Shown: one piece after another, positions 8,471 through 16,234 of the stretch | How positions within the stretch are numbered: position 1 is the stretch's first letter | Layout: the number at the start of each line of letters is the position of its first letter | Source: Sphingosinicella sp. | Lineage (GTDB): Bacteria > Pseudomonadota > Alphaproteobacteria > Sphingomonadales > Sphingomonadaceae | Assembly: GCA_013816585.1 (NCBI GenBank) | Contig: JACDEE010000002.1 | Location: 1-64,000 of the forward strand | Reading direction: 5' to 3' | DNA length: 64,000 nucleotides | Position numbers and translations under genes: made by a program | Notes under the pieces: model-generated | Database searches by the model: none | Told to the model about the DNA's origin: nothing | Seen by the model: only the letters and a program-made list of their open reading frames with translations

Positions 8471-8800
8471 TCAGTTGCGCGGTATGCGTAGGTTTTCGAT
8501 CTCCTGGTTGAGACTATGGCTTTCATCAGTCACGATCCGCTCCACAGTGGCGAGGCGATCCTTGATCGAGCCCAGTTCCGCCTTTAATTGCGCATTCTCG
8601 GTGCTGAGCAACTTTACCCGTTCGATCGTCTCGTCGCTATTCTTGGGATAGACGGCCTGTCCCCAGGCGCCATCCAGCGGATAGCCGTTCTTGATCCGAA
8701 GCCACGTGGTCAGCACCCATCCCCCGACCGACACGCTGACGATGATCGCGATGAATGGGAATAGTTGCGAAACGAAGGCCAGTTTTTCGATATTTTCCAT
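8471..8800 (-). CDS. PspB-like membrane/coiled-coil protein (109 aa)
   Basis: This 109-residue protein has an N-terminal membrane helix (FIAIIVSVSVGGWVLTTWL), a middle loop (DGAWGQAVYP) and a C-terminal coiled coil with IKDRLATVERIVTDESHSL then NQEIENLR. That C-terminal block recurs in the flanking genes. It is transcribed with pspA-B-C. I do not recognise a named family beyond a general likeness to PspB; it probably takes part in sensing or damping membrane stress. Confidence 0.74.
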   Translation of the reverse strand: MENIEKLAFVSQLFPFIAIIVSVSVGGWVLTTWLRIKNGYPLDGAWGQAVYPKNSDETIERVKLLSTENAQLKAELGSIKDRLATVERIVTDESHSLNQEIENLRIPRN

Positions 8801-8822
8801 ATTACTCCCCTTGGCGCCCCCT

Positions 8823-9206
8823 TCAGCGCAATTGTTCGATTTCGCGTGACAGCTGATTGTTCGAACTGGTCACGTAAGTTTCGACATCCGCCAGGCGACG
8901 GTCGATCTCGCGGAATTTCGATCGGACGTCGCGGACGGTGCGCGCTGGCGCGGCGCGGACGCCCTGCCAGAATTTGGCGTCGTCCGGACGCTCATAATCC
9001 AGTTCTTTCGGCTTGGGCGGTGCGATGAAGCCGGCCGCCAGATAGACCAGAAGCGGGGCACCGCTACCCATAAACATCGCGACCACCATGCCAATCCGAA
9101 TGACCGTGACATCGATGCCGGTATAATCTGCGATACCGGCGCAAACGCCCAAGCATTTGCCATTCTGCTTATCCCGGTAGAATTTGGTGCGGCGCGGTTC
9201 CGTCAC
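8823..9206 (-). CDS. pspC: Phage-shock protein C (PspC domain)
   Basis: PspC is an inner-membrane protein that helps relieve PspA inhibition of PspF during membrane stress. The 127-residue product opens with a PspC domain: KFYRDKQNGKCLGVCAGIAD, a hydrophobic helix (VIRIGMVVAMFMGSG) and the following LLVYLAAGFIAPP. The C-terminal third is a coiled coil ending QLSREIEQLR, shared with its small neighbours. A GTG start at 9206 overlaps the pspB stop (GTGA); a longer upstream frame is out of keeping with the family. Confidence 0.88.
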   Translation of the reverse strand: MTEPRRTKFYRDKQNGKCLGVCAGIADYTGIDVTVIRIGMVVAMFMGSGAPLLVYLAAGFIAPPKPKELDYERPDDAKFWQGVRAAPARTVRDVRSKFREIDRRLADVETYVTSSNNQLSREIEQLR

Positions 9207-9490
9207 AGCTTGATCCTCCGCATATTTTGGATCTGATCTTCGATGCCGATGTCGGCGGGATCGCAGGCGATCGCCCGCCAATTGGGGTTTTCAACGGTCA
9301 TGATCCGTTCGATCGAACACATCCGGTCGTCCAGGCGGCGCGCCAGCTCGTGCAGCTCGTCGAGCAGATTTTCATCTTCCTTGGTGAGCGTCGCTTGGCT
9401 TTTCCACTTGGTAATGTAGTGAAAAATTATCCAGGGGAGGGCCACGAAGAGAGTAGGTACTACGACGAGCGCGATCATTGCATCTTCCAT
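9203..9490 (-). CDS. pspB: Phage-shock protein B
   Basis: PspB is a small membrane partner of PspC. The 95-residue protein has an N-terminal transmembrane helix (MIALVVVPTLFVALPWIIF), the YITKWKSQ segment, and a coiled coil with LLDELHELARRLDDRMCSIE, matching the PspB pattern. It is about 20 residues longer than E. coli PspB, with the extra at the C-terminus. The ATG follows an AGGAAGG element and lies four bases after the pspA stop. Confidence 0.87.
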   Translation of the reverse strand: MEDAMIALVVVPTLFVALPWIIFHYITKWKSQATLTKEDENLLDELHELARRLDDRMCSIERIMTVENPNWRAIACDPADIGIEDQIQNMRRIKL

Positions 9491-9494
9491 CGGA

Positions 9495-10172
9495 TCAGCC
9501 TTCCTGTGAGCTCTTGCCGCGAGCGGCCTTCATGGCGGCCAATTCGGCATCGATTTTTTCCGAACTTTGCAGCTCGGCAATTTCTTCTTCCAGCGTCTTG
9601 CCAGGCGCGCCGAGGCTCAGGGCATCGGCCTGGCCTTCGGCATAATCGACGCGCCGTTCGAGTACATCGAAACGCGAAAAGGCCTCATCGACCTTAGTGC
9701 CAGCATACATTTCCCGCATACGAAACCGATTCTGGGCGCTTTCCAGCCGGCTAACGATTGCATTCTGCCGGGTGCGGGCTTCACGAAGCTTGCCTTGCAG
9801 TTTGGCGATGTCCGCCTCGGCAGCGCGCAGACCGTCATCCAGCAGGGCGATTTCGGACCGAAGGCTTTCGGCCATGTCGCCGGCTTTCTGTTTTTCGACC
9901 AACGCCGCCTTGGCGAGATCTTCGCGATCCTTGCTGAGCGCCAGTTCGGCCTTTTCGGTCCAGCTCTCCTGCAGCTTGTCCAATTTGGCGACCTGCCGGC
10001 GCATTTCCTTCTGGTCGGCGATCGAACGCGCAGCCGACGCGCGGACTTCGATCAGGGTCTCCTCCATTTCCATGATGATCATCCGGATCATCTTGGCGGG
10101 ATCCTCGGCCTTATCGAGAAGGTCGGTGAAATTGGCGGCAATGATATCGCGCGTCCGCGAAAAAATACCCAT
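9495..10172 (-). CDS. pspA: Phage-shock protein A (PspA/IM30)
   Basis: PspA is a peripheral membrane coiled-coil protein that oligomerises on stressed inner membrane and, when free, restrains the activator PspF. The 225-residue form starts MGIFSRTRDIIAANFTDLLD and is coiled coil for most of its length (EDPAKMIRMIIMEMEETL, then KLDKLQESWTEKAELALSK). An AAGGAG element precedes the ATG at 10172. The frame continues upstream to another ATG at 10310, itself behind an AGGAGG at ideal spacing, which would add 46 Pro/Arg-rich residues. Which start is used is unclear; family homology begins at 10172. Confidence 0.93.
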   Translation of the reverse strand: MGIFSRTRDIIAANFTDLLDKAEDPAKMIRMIIMEMEETLIEVRASAARSIADQKEMRRQVAKLDKLQESWTEKAELALSKDREDLAKAALVEKQKAGDMAESLRSEIALLDDGLRAAEADIAKLQGKLREARTRQNAIVSRLESAQNRFRMREMYAGTKVDEAFSRFDVLERRVDYAEGQADALSLGAPGKTLEEEIAELQSSEKIDAELAAMKAARGKSSQEG

Positions 10173-10324
10173 GGGTAACAACTCCTTGATTGAAATTGGC
10201 GGCCAGGCCGGATCTTGCCGGTGTCCGCCGGGGCGGGGGCCCCGAGGCGCGGAGGTTGGGCGGGGAGGAATTCGCTCCCCATCCGGTCCGAAAATCTCGA
10301 ATTCGGCCATTCTGCCTCCTAAGC

Positions 10325-10468
10325 TCAGGCCTGAACGTAAACCGCAGGAGCGGTCTCGATCGCGCGGGCCGGCGCAACCGCGGCGCCCACGAAAGTGGTT
10401 GTGAGGATCAGCGCTCCCAATGCGGCTACCGCAATACGCTGAATGTCGCTGGTGGCGAACTTGAACAT
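10325..10468 (-). CDS. Short secreted or membrane protein preceding pspA (47 aa)
   Basis: This 47-residue reading frame begins MFKFATSDIQRIAVAALGAL, contains a hydrophobic helix and an Ala-rich signal-like end (VGAAVAPARA), leaving a very short tail after possible cleavage. It is the first gene after the sigma-54-like promoter and precedes pspA on the same strand. The predicted ribosome binding site (CAGGGAGAC) is well placed. I do not recognise a functional family. It could be an exported stress peptide or act by being translated ahead of pspA. Confidence 0.7.
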   Translation of the reverse strand: MFKFATSDIQRIAVAALGALILTTTFVGAAVAPARAIETAPAVYVQA

Positions 10469-10522
10469 GATAGTCTCCCTGAACCTTGATTGCCCCGCGG
10501 CTCGCGGTGTTGCTATCTCCTT

Positions 10523-10538
10523 TTCAAGTTGCGTGCCA
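10523..10538 (-). promoter_or_regulatory. Sigma-54-type promoter for the psp operon
   Basis: On the minus strand the site reads TTGGCACGCAACTTGA. It has the -24 element TGGCACG and, after the required spacing (GG, ten bases, then GA where GC is usual), a -12 element TTGA. The match and its position between the pspF and psp operon starts fit the arrangement known for PspF-controlled promoters. Transcription would start about 40 bases before the 47-residue gene. Confidence 0.75.
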
Positions 10539-10639
10539 ATATGGGGGATCCGCAGAAAACAAGGAAAAGCGCCCACTTTCAAACCTTGGCCGAGACATTA
10601 TTCTTGCCAAGAGATAGGAGATTGTACCAAGAATTGGGA

Positions 10640-11698
10640 ATGGAGCGGAACACCCAATTGGTCGGCCAGGCCTCGTCCTTTCTGGACGCGGTCGAACGTG
10701 CCAGCCGGGCCGCCGCGCTCGACCGTCCGGTTCTGGTAATCGGCGAGCGCGGCACCGGCAAGGAATTGATTGCGGAACGCCTGCACCACTTGTCCACCCG
10801 ATGGGACGCTCCCTTGGTCGTCATGAATTGCGCCGCGCTTCCCGAGACTTTGATCGAGGCCGAATTGTTCGGTCACGAAGCCGGCGCCTTTACCGGCGCG
10901 ACCAAGTCGCGCGCCGGTCGATTCGAGGAAGCTGATGGCGGCACCTTGTTCCTTGATGAACTGGCTACTTTGTCCTCGCCCGCGCAGGACCGGTTGCTGC
11001 GCGCGGTCGAATATGGCGAAATCACCCGGATCGGTTCCAGCCGTCCGACCCAGGTCGACGTGCGCATCGTCGCGGCGACCAACGAACATCTGCCGAAGCT
11101 GGTCGACGAAGGCCGGTTCCGCGCCGATCTGCTCGACCGGCTTTGCTTTGAAGTCATCACCCTGCCGCCGCTCCGTCACCGGATCAGCGACATTCCCGTC
11201 CTCGCCGACCACTTCGCCCGGCGCATGGCGCTGGAACTTGAATGGCCGAGCTGGCCGGGGTTCAGCAGCGCTGCGGCCAACCGGTTATTATCCTATGACT
11301 GGCCCGGCAACGTGCGCGAATTGCGTAACGTGATCGAGCGCGCCGTCTATCGCTGGGAAGATACGGAGAGCCTGGTCGACTCGATCCAGTTCGACCCGTT
11401 CGAGTCCCCATGGCGGCCGATGGAAGCTAGCGACGGCAGGGTTTCGGAGCAGCCTCGCCGGGTTGAACCTGATGAAATCCTTCCGTTCGGCATGACCGGC
11501 TATGACCCTTCAGGTTGCGCGGATTTTCGGTTGGCGGTGGCCGAATATGAGAAGGCGATACTGGCGGCCGCGCTGGAGAAATGCCGGTGGAACCAGCGTG
11601 CGGCGGCGAGCGCGCTCCAACTCAGCTACGACCAACTTCGGCACGCCTTGAAACGGCATGACCTGATGGAAGGCAAAGGCCAGAGCATAGCTTCCTGA
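10640..11698 (+). CDS. pspF: Sigma-54-dependent activator PspF
   Basis: PspF is the bacterial enhancer-binding protein that switches on psp genes. The 352-residue protein lacks an N-terminal sensor domain, as usual for PspF, and starts almost at the AAA+ domain: VLVIGERGTGKELIAERL (Walker A), ELFGHEAGAFTGATK (GAFTGA loop contacting sigma-54), GGTLFLDELATL (Walker B). A Fis-type helix-turn-helix lies at the C-terminus (NQRAAASALQLSYDQLRHAL). The ATG at 10640 gives MERNTQLVGQASSFLDAVE, which matches the PspF N-terminus; upstream in-frame starts exist but are less likely. It is divergent from the psp operon. Confidence 0.93.
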   Translation: MERNTQLVGQASSFLDAVERASRAAALDRPVLVIGERGTGKELIAERLHHLSTRWDAPLVVMNCAALPETLIEAELFGHEAGAFTGATKSRAGRFEEADGGTLFLDELATLSSPAQDRLLRAVEYGEITRIGSSRPTQVDVRIVAATNEHLPKLVDEGRFRADLLDRLCFEVITLPPLRHRISDIPVLADHFARRMALELEWPSWPGFSSAAANRLLSYDWPGNVRELRNVIERAVYRWEDTESLVDSIQFDPFESPWRPMEASDGRVSEQPRRVEPDEILPFGMTGYDPSGCADFRLAVAEYEKAILAAALEKCRWNQRAAASALQLSYDQLRHALKRHDLMEGKGQSIAS

Positions 11699-11959
11699 TC
11701 GAATCGGCCCCAGGATGGGGGGATCTGGGACAGGCCCAGGAAGTATTCCAAATCGGGCTATCTCGGATTGCGCCGTTCCAGCGAGAGGGAGCCGATGGTC
11801 CCAGCCGCGCCAGCAACTGGCGCGTTTCATCGCGGAACAGCACTAAGACACTGAATTCGCGTCTTATCGAAAGGCCCGCCACAACTTATCGATAAAAAGC
11901 ATGATCCGCTTCTCCAGGCCGAGCGTTATCGGGGCATTCCCGACGCTCAGGAGTTTTTG

Positions 11960-12586
11960 ATGCCTTTCACGCTTCCCGATCTGCCTTTCCCCAAGTCCGC
12001 GCTCGGCGACTATATGTCGCAGGAAACGCTCGATTATCACCATGGCAAGCACCACAAGGCCTATGTCGACAAGACCAATGGCATGCTGTCTGACAAGGGA
12101 CTGTCCGGCGCGTCGCTTGCTCAGGTGATCCGCGCCGCGCGCGAGAAAGGCGACAATCCCCTGTTCAACAACAGCGCGCAGATCTGGAACCATAGTTTCT
12201 ATTGGAATTGCCTGGCGCCGCCGGAGGGGCAGCAACCATCGGGTAAGTTAGCCGAACTGATAGCGGAGGAGTTCGGATCGACGGACCAACTGCTTGCCAA
12301 ACTAAAGGAGGAAGCGGTGGGCCATTTCTCCAACGGCTGGGCATGGCTGGTCCTGGATCGCGACCGGCTCAGTATCACCTCGCTCCGCGATGCCGACACT
12401 CCGCTGGTTCATGAAGGGATGAAGCCGTTGCTCACACTCGATGTATGGGAGCATGCTTATTATATCGATTATCGTAACGCTCGGCCCGATTTCGCGGAAA
12501 AGGTCCTTGGCAATATCGTCAACTGGGACTTTGTCGGCCAAAATCTGGACGGCAAGGGAGAGGCCCGCGCCGACCAGCAAGGATAA
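11960..12586 (+). CDS. sodB: Superoxide dismutase (Fe/Mn type)
   Basis: This enzyme converts superoxide to oxygen and hydrogen peroxide in the cytoplasm. The 208-residue protein shows all four metal-ligand motifs: YHHGKHHKAYVD, NHSFYWNCL, and DVWEHAYYIDYRN (Asp and His). The GWAWLV segment and the iron-type features favour an Fe enzyme, but cambialistic use is possible. The ATG at 11960 follows CAGGAG; a TTG directly before it adds only one residue. About 260 bases separate it from pspF, with no other gene visible in that gap. Confidence 0.95.
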   Translation: MPFTLPDLPFPKSALGDYMSQETLDYHHGKHHKAYVDKTNGMLSDKGLSGASLAQVIRAAREKGDNPLFNNSAQIWNHSFYWNCLAPPEGQQPSGKLAELIAEEFGSTDQLLAKLKEEAVGHFSNGWAWLVLDRDRLSITSLRDADTPLVHEGMKPLLTLDVWEHAYYIDYRNARPDFAEKVLGNIVNWDFVGQNLDGKGEARADQQG

Positions 12587-12630
12587 GTCCGGGCAGGGGA
12601 AGCGACCGATGGCTCAGGCCGGTCCTTGCT

Positions 12631-13239
12631 TCACTGGACGGGAGGGACCGGCGGCTCTTCCTTGGCCTTTTCCAGCTCCATTCCATGCCGCATCAACATC
12701 GGGATGTGCGCCATCGCGAACAGGAAGGTCGCGGGCATGAATCCCCAGATTTTGAAACCGATCCAGAAATCCGTGCTGCTGTTGCGCCACACGATTTCGT
12801 TCAGCGCCGCCATGACCAGGAAGAAACCCGCCCAATTGCGGGTGAGTATCTGCCACCCTTTTTCTGACAGGCCCGGATAGGCGGCACCCAGTACGACTTT
12901 CAAAAGGTTACGGCGCGTCACGAGGCCGAACAGCAGGATCGAGGCGACCATCAAATAATAGATGGTCGGCTTGATCTTGATGAAGGTCTCGTCATGCAGC
13001 CAGATCGTGAGCCCGCCCAGCACCAGAACCATCACGCCCGAAAACCACAGCATCGGCGAGATGTGCCGATATTTGAACTTCGAGATCAGCATGGCGGCAG
13101 TGATCGCGACCATGAAGGCGATCGTCGCTTCCATGATATCGCCGCGAATGAAGTTCACCGCGAAGAAGACGAGCAGGGGGCCCAGGTCGATCGCCAGGCG
13201 CGCTCCGGTGCTGGGTGCTTCAGGCGCGTTGTCGGTCAA
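12631..13239 (-). CDS. yciB: Inner-membrane septation protein YciB (IspZ/IspA family)
   Basis: YciB is a polytopic inner-membrane protein implicated in envelope and septum integrity. The 202-residue protein has five or so hydrophobic segments and family signatures DLGPLLVFFAVNF, IKPTIYYLMVASILLFGL and RNWAGFFLVMAALNEIVWR. It starts with TTG at 13239, overlapping the ftsY stop as TTGA. It is the last gene of the dapF-mtaB-ftsY-yciB run. Confidence 0.92.
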   Translation of the reverse strand: MTDNAPEAPSTGARLAIDLGPLLVFFAVNFIRGDIMEATIAFMVAITAAMLISKFKYRHISPMLWFSGVMVLVLGGLTIWLHDETFIKIKPTIYYLMVASILLFGLVTRRNLLKVVLGAAYPGLSEKGWQILTRNWAGFFLVMAALNEIVWRNSSTDFWIGFKIWGFMPATFLFAMAHIPMLMRHGMELEKAKEEPPVPPVQ

Positions 13240-14171
13240 ATTGATTCTCCGGTGGCGCCGGCGATCGCGCGGGCCGCTTCATTGGCATCGAAAGGGCGAA
13301 GATCGTTTATTCCCTCACCCACGCCGATGGCATGGATCGGAATACCGAATTGTTCCGCGGCGGCCACCAGGACTCCGCCGCGCGCGGTGCCGTCCAGCTT
13401 CGTCATGATCAGGCCGGTGACACCCGATACCTCCTTGAACACTTCGATCTGGCTCAGCGCACTCTGGCCGGTCGTTGCATCCAGTACCAAGGCGACATTG
13501 TGCGGCGCTTCGGGGTTGAGCCGGCCAAGCACGCGCCTGATCTTGGCGAGCTCGTCCATCAGGCCCTTCTTGTTCTGAAGGCGGCCGGCCGTGTCGACGA
13601 TCAACACGTCTATGCCTTCGGCGGTCGCCTTTTTCACACCGTCGAATACGACGGCTGATGGGTCGCCACCCTCCGGGCCGGCGATGATTGGCACGCCGAC
13701 CCTGTCAGCCCAGATTTTGAGTTGGCCGATGGCCGCGGCGCGGAAAGTGTCGCCGGCGGCGAGTAACACGCTATAATCCTGTTCCAGGAACAAATGCGCC
13801 AACTTCGCGATGGTGGTGGTCTTGCCGGAGCCGTTGACACCGACCACCAAAATCACCTGCGGACGAGGGAAGGCGTCAATCTCCAGGGGCACGGCGACAG
13901 GCGCCAGGATCTTGGCCAGTTCTTCAGCTGCTATCTCGCGTACCGCCGCTTCGGACAGGCCCTTTTCGAACCGCTCTGTTGAAAGCCGCGCACGCACCTT
14001 GGCTGCCGTGGATGGACCAAGGTCTGACGCGATCAGCGCTTCCTCGATCTCGTCCAGAGTTGCGTCATCCAGATTGGCCTTGGTGAAAAGCCCGGTGAGA
14101 TTTTCACCCAGCCGGTCTGACGTTTTCTTGAACCCGCCGCGCAGCCGCTCGAGCCAGGGAGTGTCGCTCAA
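13236..14171 (-). CDS. ftsY: Signal recognition particle receptor FtsY
   Basis: FtsY is the membrane-associated GTPase that receives ribosome-nascent chain complexes from Ffh. The 311-residue protein lacks the long acidic A domain of E. coli FtsY, which is common in alphaproteobacteria. It has the helical N domain (LERLRGGFKKTSDRLGENL) and the NG GTPase core: VVGVNGSGKTTTIAKLA (G1), DTFRAAAIGQL, DVLIVDTAGRLQNKKGLM (G3), MTKLDGTARGG (G4). The start is TTG at 14171, overlapping the mtaB stop and preceded by GGAGAAGAAG. The longer open frame upstream encodes mtaB in another frame and was excluded. Ffh, its partner, is encoded at 18112. Confidence 0.94.
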   Translation of the reverse strand: MSDTPWLERLRGGFKKTSDRLGENLTGLFTKANLDDATLDEIEEALIASDLGPSTAAKVRARLSTERFEKGLSEAAVREIAAEELAKILAPVAVPLEIDAFPRPQVILVVGVNGSGKTTTIAKLAHLFLEQDYSVLLAAGDTFRAAAIGQLKIWADRVGVPIIAGPEGGDPSAVVFDGVKKATAEGIDVLIVDTAGRLQNKKGLMDELAKIRRVLGRLNPEAPHNVALVLDATTGQSALSQIEVFKEVSGVTGLIMTKLDGTARGGVLVAAAEQFGIPIHAIGVGEGINDLRPFDANEAARAIAGATGESI

Positions 14172-15400
14172 GCTTCTTCTCCGGTCAGGATGTCGTTTTC
14201 CAGGCCAGTGATCGTCACGTCGCGTATCTCTCCCACCGCGGCTCCCATGATGCGTATGGGGGCGAAACTTTCCGAATGGCCGAAATTGCCGCGCTCCACC
14301 AACATCGTCTGACGGGTCCCGACCATCGTCCGGAGCCAGTTTTTGCGGCGGCTCGCAGAAGCTTCGCGCAGGCGTCTGGCCCGTTCCTTGATCGCCGAAT
14401 GGTCGACCTGCGGCATCAGGGCCGCAGGCGTTCCCCGGCGCGGCGAATAAGGGAATATGTGGCCGAAAACCACGTCGCAATCGTCGATCAGGCGCAGGCT
14501 GTTTTCCGCCATCTCGTCGGTTTCTGTGGGAAAACCCGCGATCAGGTCGGCGCCGATCGCGATTTCCGGACGCTTTTGTTTGAGGCGTGCGACCAGATCC
14601 ACCGATTGCTGGCGGCAATGGCGGCGCTTCATCCGCTTCAGGATCATGTCGTCCCCCGCCTGAAACGACATATGGAGGTGCGGCATGAAGCGCGGTTCGC
14701 CGGTGATGATCTCTTCCAGCCTCGCATCGATTTCGACGCTGTCGAGCGACGAAAGGCGAAGGCGCGGAAGGTCCGGCACGTGGCGTAAGATCCGTTCGAC
14801 CAGCTGGCCGAGGGTTGGCGAACCGGGAAGGTCGGGGCCGTAGCTGGTGACATCCACGCCGGTCAGCACGATTTCCCGATATCCGTCACCTACCAGGCGT
14901 TTGATCTTCTCTACGATTTGCCCTGCTGGGACGGACCGGCTGTTCCCGCGGCCATAAGGGATGATGCAGAAGGTGCAGCGATGGTCGCAGCCATTCTGCA
15001 CTTCGACAAAAGCGCGCGTATGTTCGGCAAAGCCGGTGACGAGATGCGGCGCCTTTTCCTGCACCGCCATGATATCGGCGACGCGCACATCCTCCTCGCC
15101 CGCAAGGAAATTCTGCGCCATGAATTTCTCGCGATTGCCGAGGACGCGGCTGACCTCCGGCATGGCGGCGAAGGTCCCGGGTTCGATCTGCGCGGCGCAT
15201 CCGGTCACTATCACCCGCGCGTCGGGGCGAAGGCGCTTGGCCTTGCGGATAGCCTGGCGCGTCTGGCGGACCGCTTCGCCGGTCACGGCGCAGCTATTGA
15301 CGATCACGAGGTCGTCCTGATCAGCCGCCAGCAGGCGCATCGCCTCGCTCTCGGCGGCATTCAAGCGGCAGCCCATGGTAATGAGTTCGGGGCCGATCAC
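14168..15400 (-). CDS. mtaB: tRNA t6A37 methylthiotransferase MtaB
   Basis: MtaB is a radical-SAM enzyme that adds a methylthio group to t6A at position 37 of some tRNAs. The 410-residue protein has the N-terminal UPF0004 domain with cysteines in TMGCRLN, IVNSCAVT and VTGCAAQ, and the radical-SAM cluster motif CDHRCTFCIIPYGRG. A TRAM-like C-terminus follows. The start is GTG at 15400, overlapping the dapF stop (GTGA). TsaE, needed for making the t6A substrate, is also encoded in this window. Confidence 0.93.
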   Translation of the reverse strand: MIGPELITMGCRLNAAESEAMRLLAADQDDLVIVNSCAVTGEAVRQTRQAIRKAKRLRPDARVIVTGCAAQIEPGTFAAMPEVSRVLGNREKFMAQNFLAGEEDVRVADIMAVQEKAPHLVTGFAEHTRAFVEVQNGCDHRCTFCIIPYGRGNSRSVPAGQIVEKIKRLVGDGYREIVLTGVDVTSYGPDLPGSPTLGQLVERILRHVPDLPRLRLSSLDSVEIDARLEEIITGEPRFMPHLHMSFQAGDDMILKRMKRRHCRQQSVDLVARLKQKRPEIAIGADLIAGFPTETDEMAENSLRLIDDCDVVFGHIFPYSPRRGTPAALMPQVDHSAIKERARRLREASASRRKNWLRTMVGTRQTMLVERGNFGHSESFAPIRIMGAAVGEIRDVTITGLENDILTGEEA

Positions 15401-16182
15401 AGATCGATCTCGCCGCTAAAGACGTGGGTACAGGGGCCGCTCATCCGAACGGAGCCGCCGCGTTCCCAGTCGATGGTCAGGTGTCCGCCGGGAAGGAATA
15501 TCCGCACGGGGCCCTTGGCGAGACCCTTGCTGACCGCTGCGACGGCGGTCGCGCACGCACCCGTTCCGCACGCCAGCGTCAGTCCAGCTCCGCGCTCCCA
15601 GGTGCGTAGCTTGATCCCCGTCTCTTCGATCGAGGCGGCGTTGACGTTTACGCGCTCGGGAAACAGCGGATCGCTTTCGATTTCAGGACCGAGCGTCGCT
15701 AGATCGACGCGGTCTGCATCTTCGACGAAAAAGACGACATGGGGATTGCCCACATTGACCGCGAATGGGCTCTGCAGTTCCTTCCAGCCAACCGGCATCG
15801 AGCTGGTTTCCATGGCGTAGCCCAGCGGGATATCCTGCCAGTCGAAGCGCGGCTGCCCCATATCGACGGTCGCAACCCCGCCTTCGACCGAACCGGCGAT
15901 GATACCGCCCATCGTCTCGATGCTGCCGCCGCCGATCAGCAGCGCCACGCAGCGAGATGCATTGCCGCAGGCTTCGACTTCGCTTCCGTCCGGATTCCAG
16001 ATCCGCATCCGAATGTCGGCGGCATAAGAGGGTTCGAGCAGGATCAGCTGGTCGCAGCCGATCCCCATCTTGCGATCGGCGATAAAACGCGCGCGCGCGT
16101 CGTCGATTTCTACCGGCGCTTCGCGGGCGTCTAATATAACGAAATCGTTGCCGAGTCCGTGCATTTTGTGAAACCGCGCCAT
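15397..16182 (-). CDS. dapF: Diaminopimelate epimerase
   Basis: DapF interconverts LL- and meso-diaminopimelate, supplying peptidoglycan crosslinks and lysine. The 261-residue protein starts FHKMHGLGNDFVILDAR and carries both catalytic cysteines, in EACGNASRC and LACGTGACATA. Length and motifs are typical. It is the first gene of a tightly overlapped run with mtaB, ftsY and yciB. Confidence 0.95.
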   Translation of the reverse strand: MARFHKMHGLGNDFVILDAREAPVEIDDARARFIADRKMGIGCDQLILLEPSYAADIRMRIWNPDGSEVEACGNASRCVALLIGGGSIETMGGIIAGSVEGGVATVDMGQPRFDWQDIPLGYAMETSSMPVGWKELQSPFAVNVGNPHVVFFVEDADRVDLATLGPEIESDPLFPERVNVNAASIEETGIKLRTWERGAGLTLACGTGACATAVAAVSKGLAKGPVRIFLPGGHLTIDWERGGSVRMSGPCTHVFSGEIDL

Positions 16183-16234
16183 TGCGCCCGCGATCTAGGC
16201 AGGGAAGGGGCGCAAGTCTACCTTTGGCAAAGGG

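Noticed and set aside
13236-14618. Longer FtsY starting at 14618
   Set aside because: The extra 149 residues are an out-of-frame reading of mtaB; the TTG at 14171 overlaps the mtaB stop and has a good ribosome binding site.
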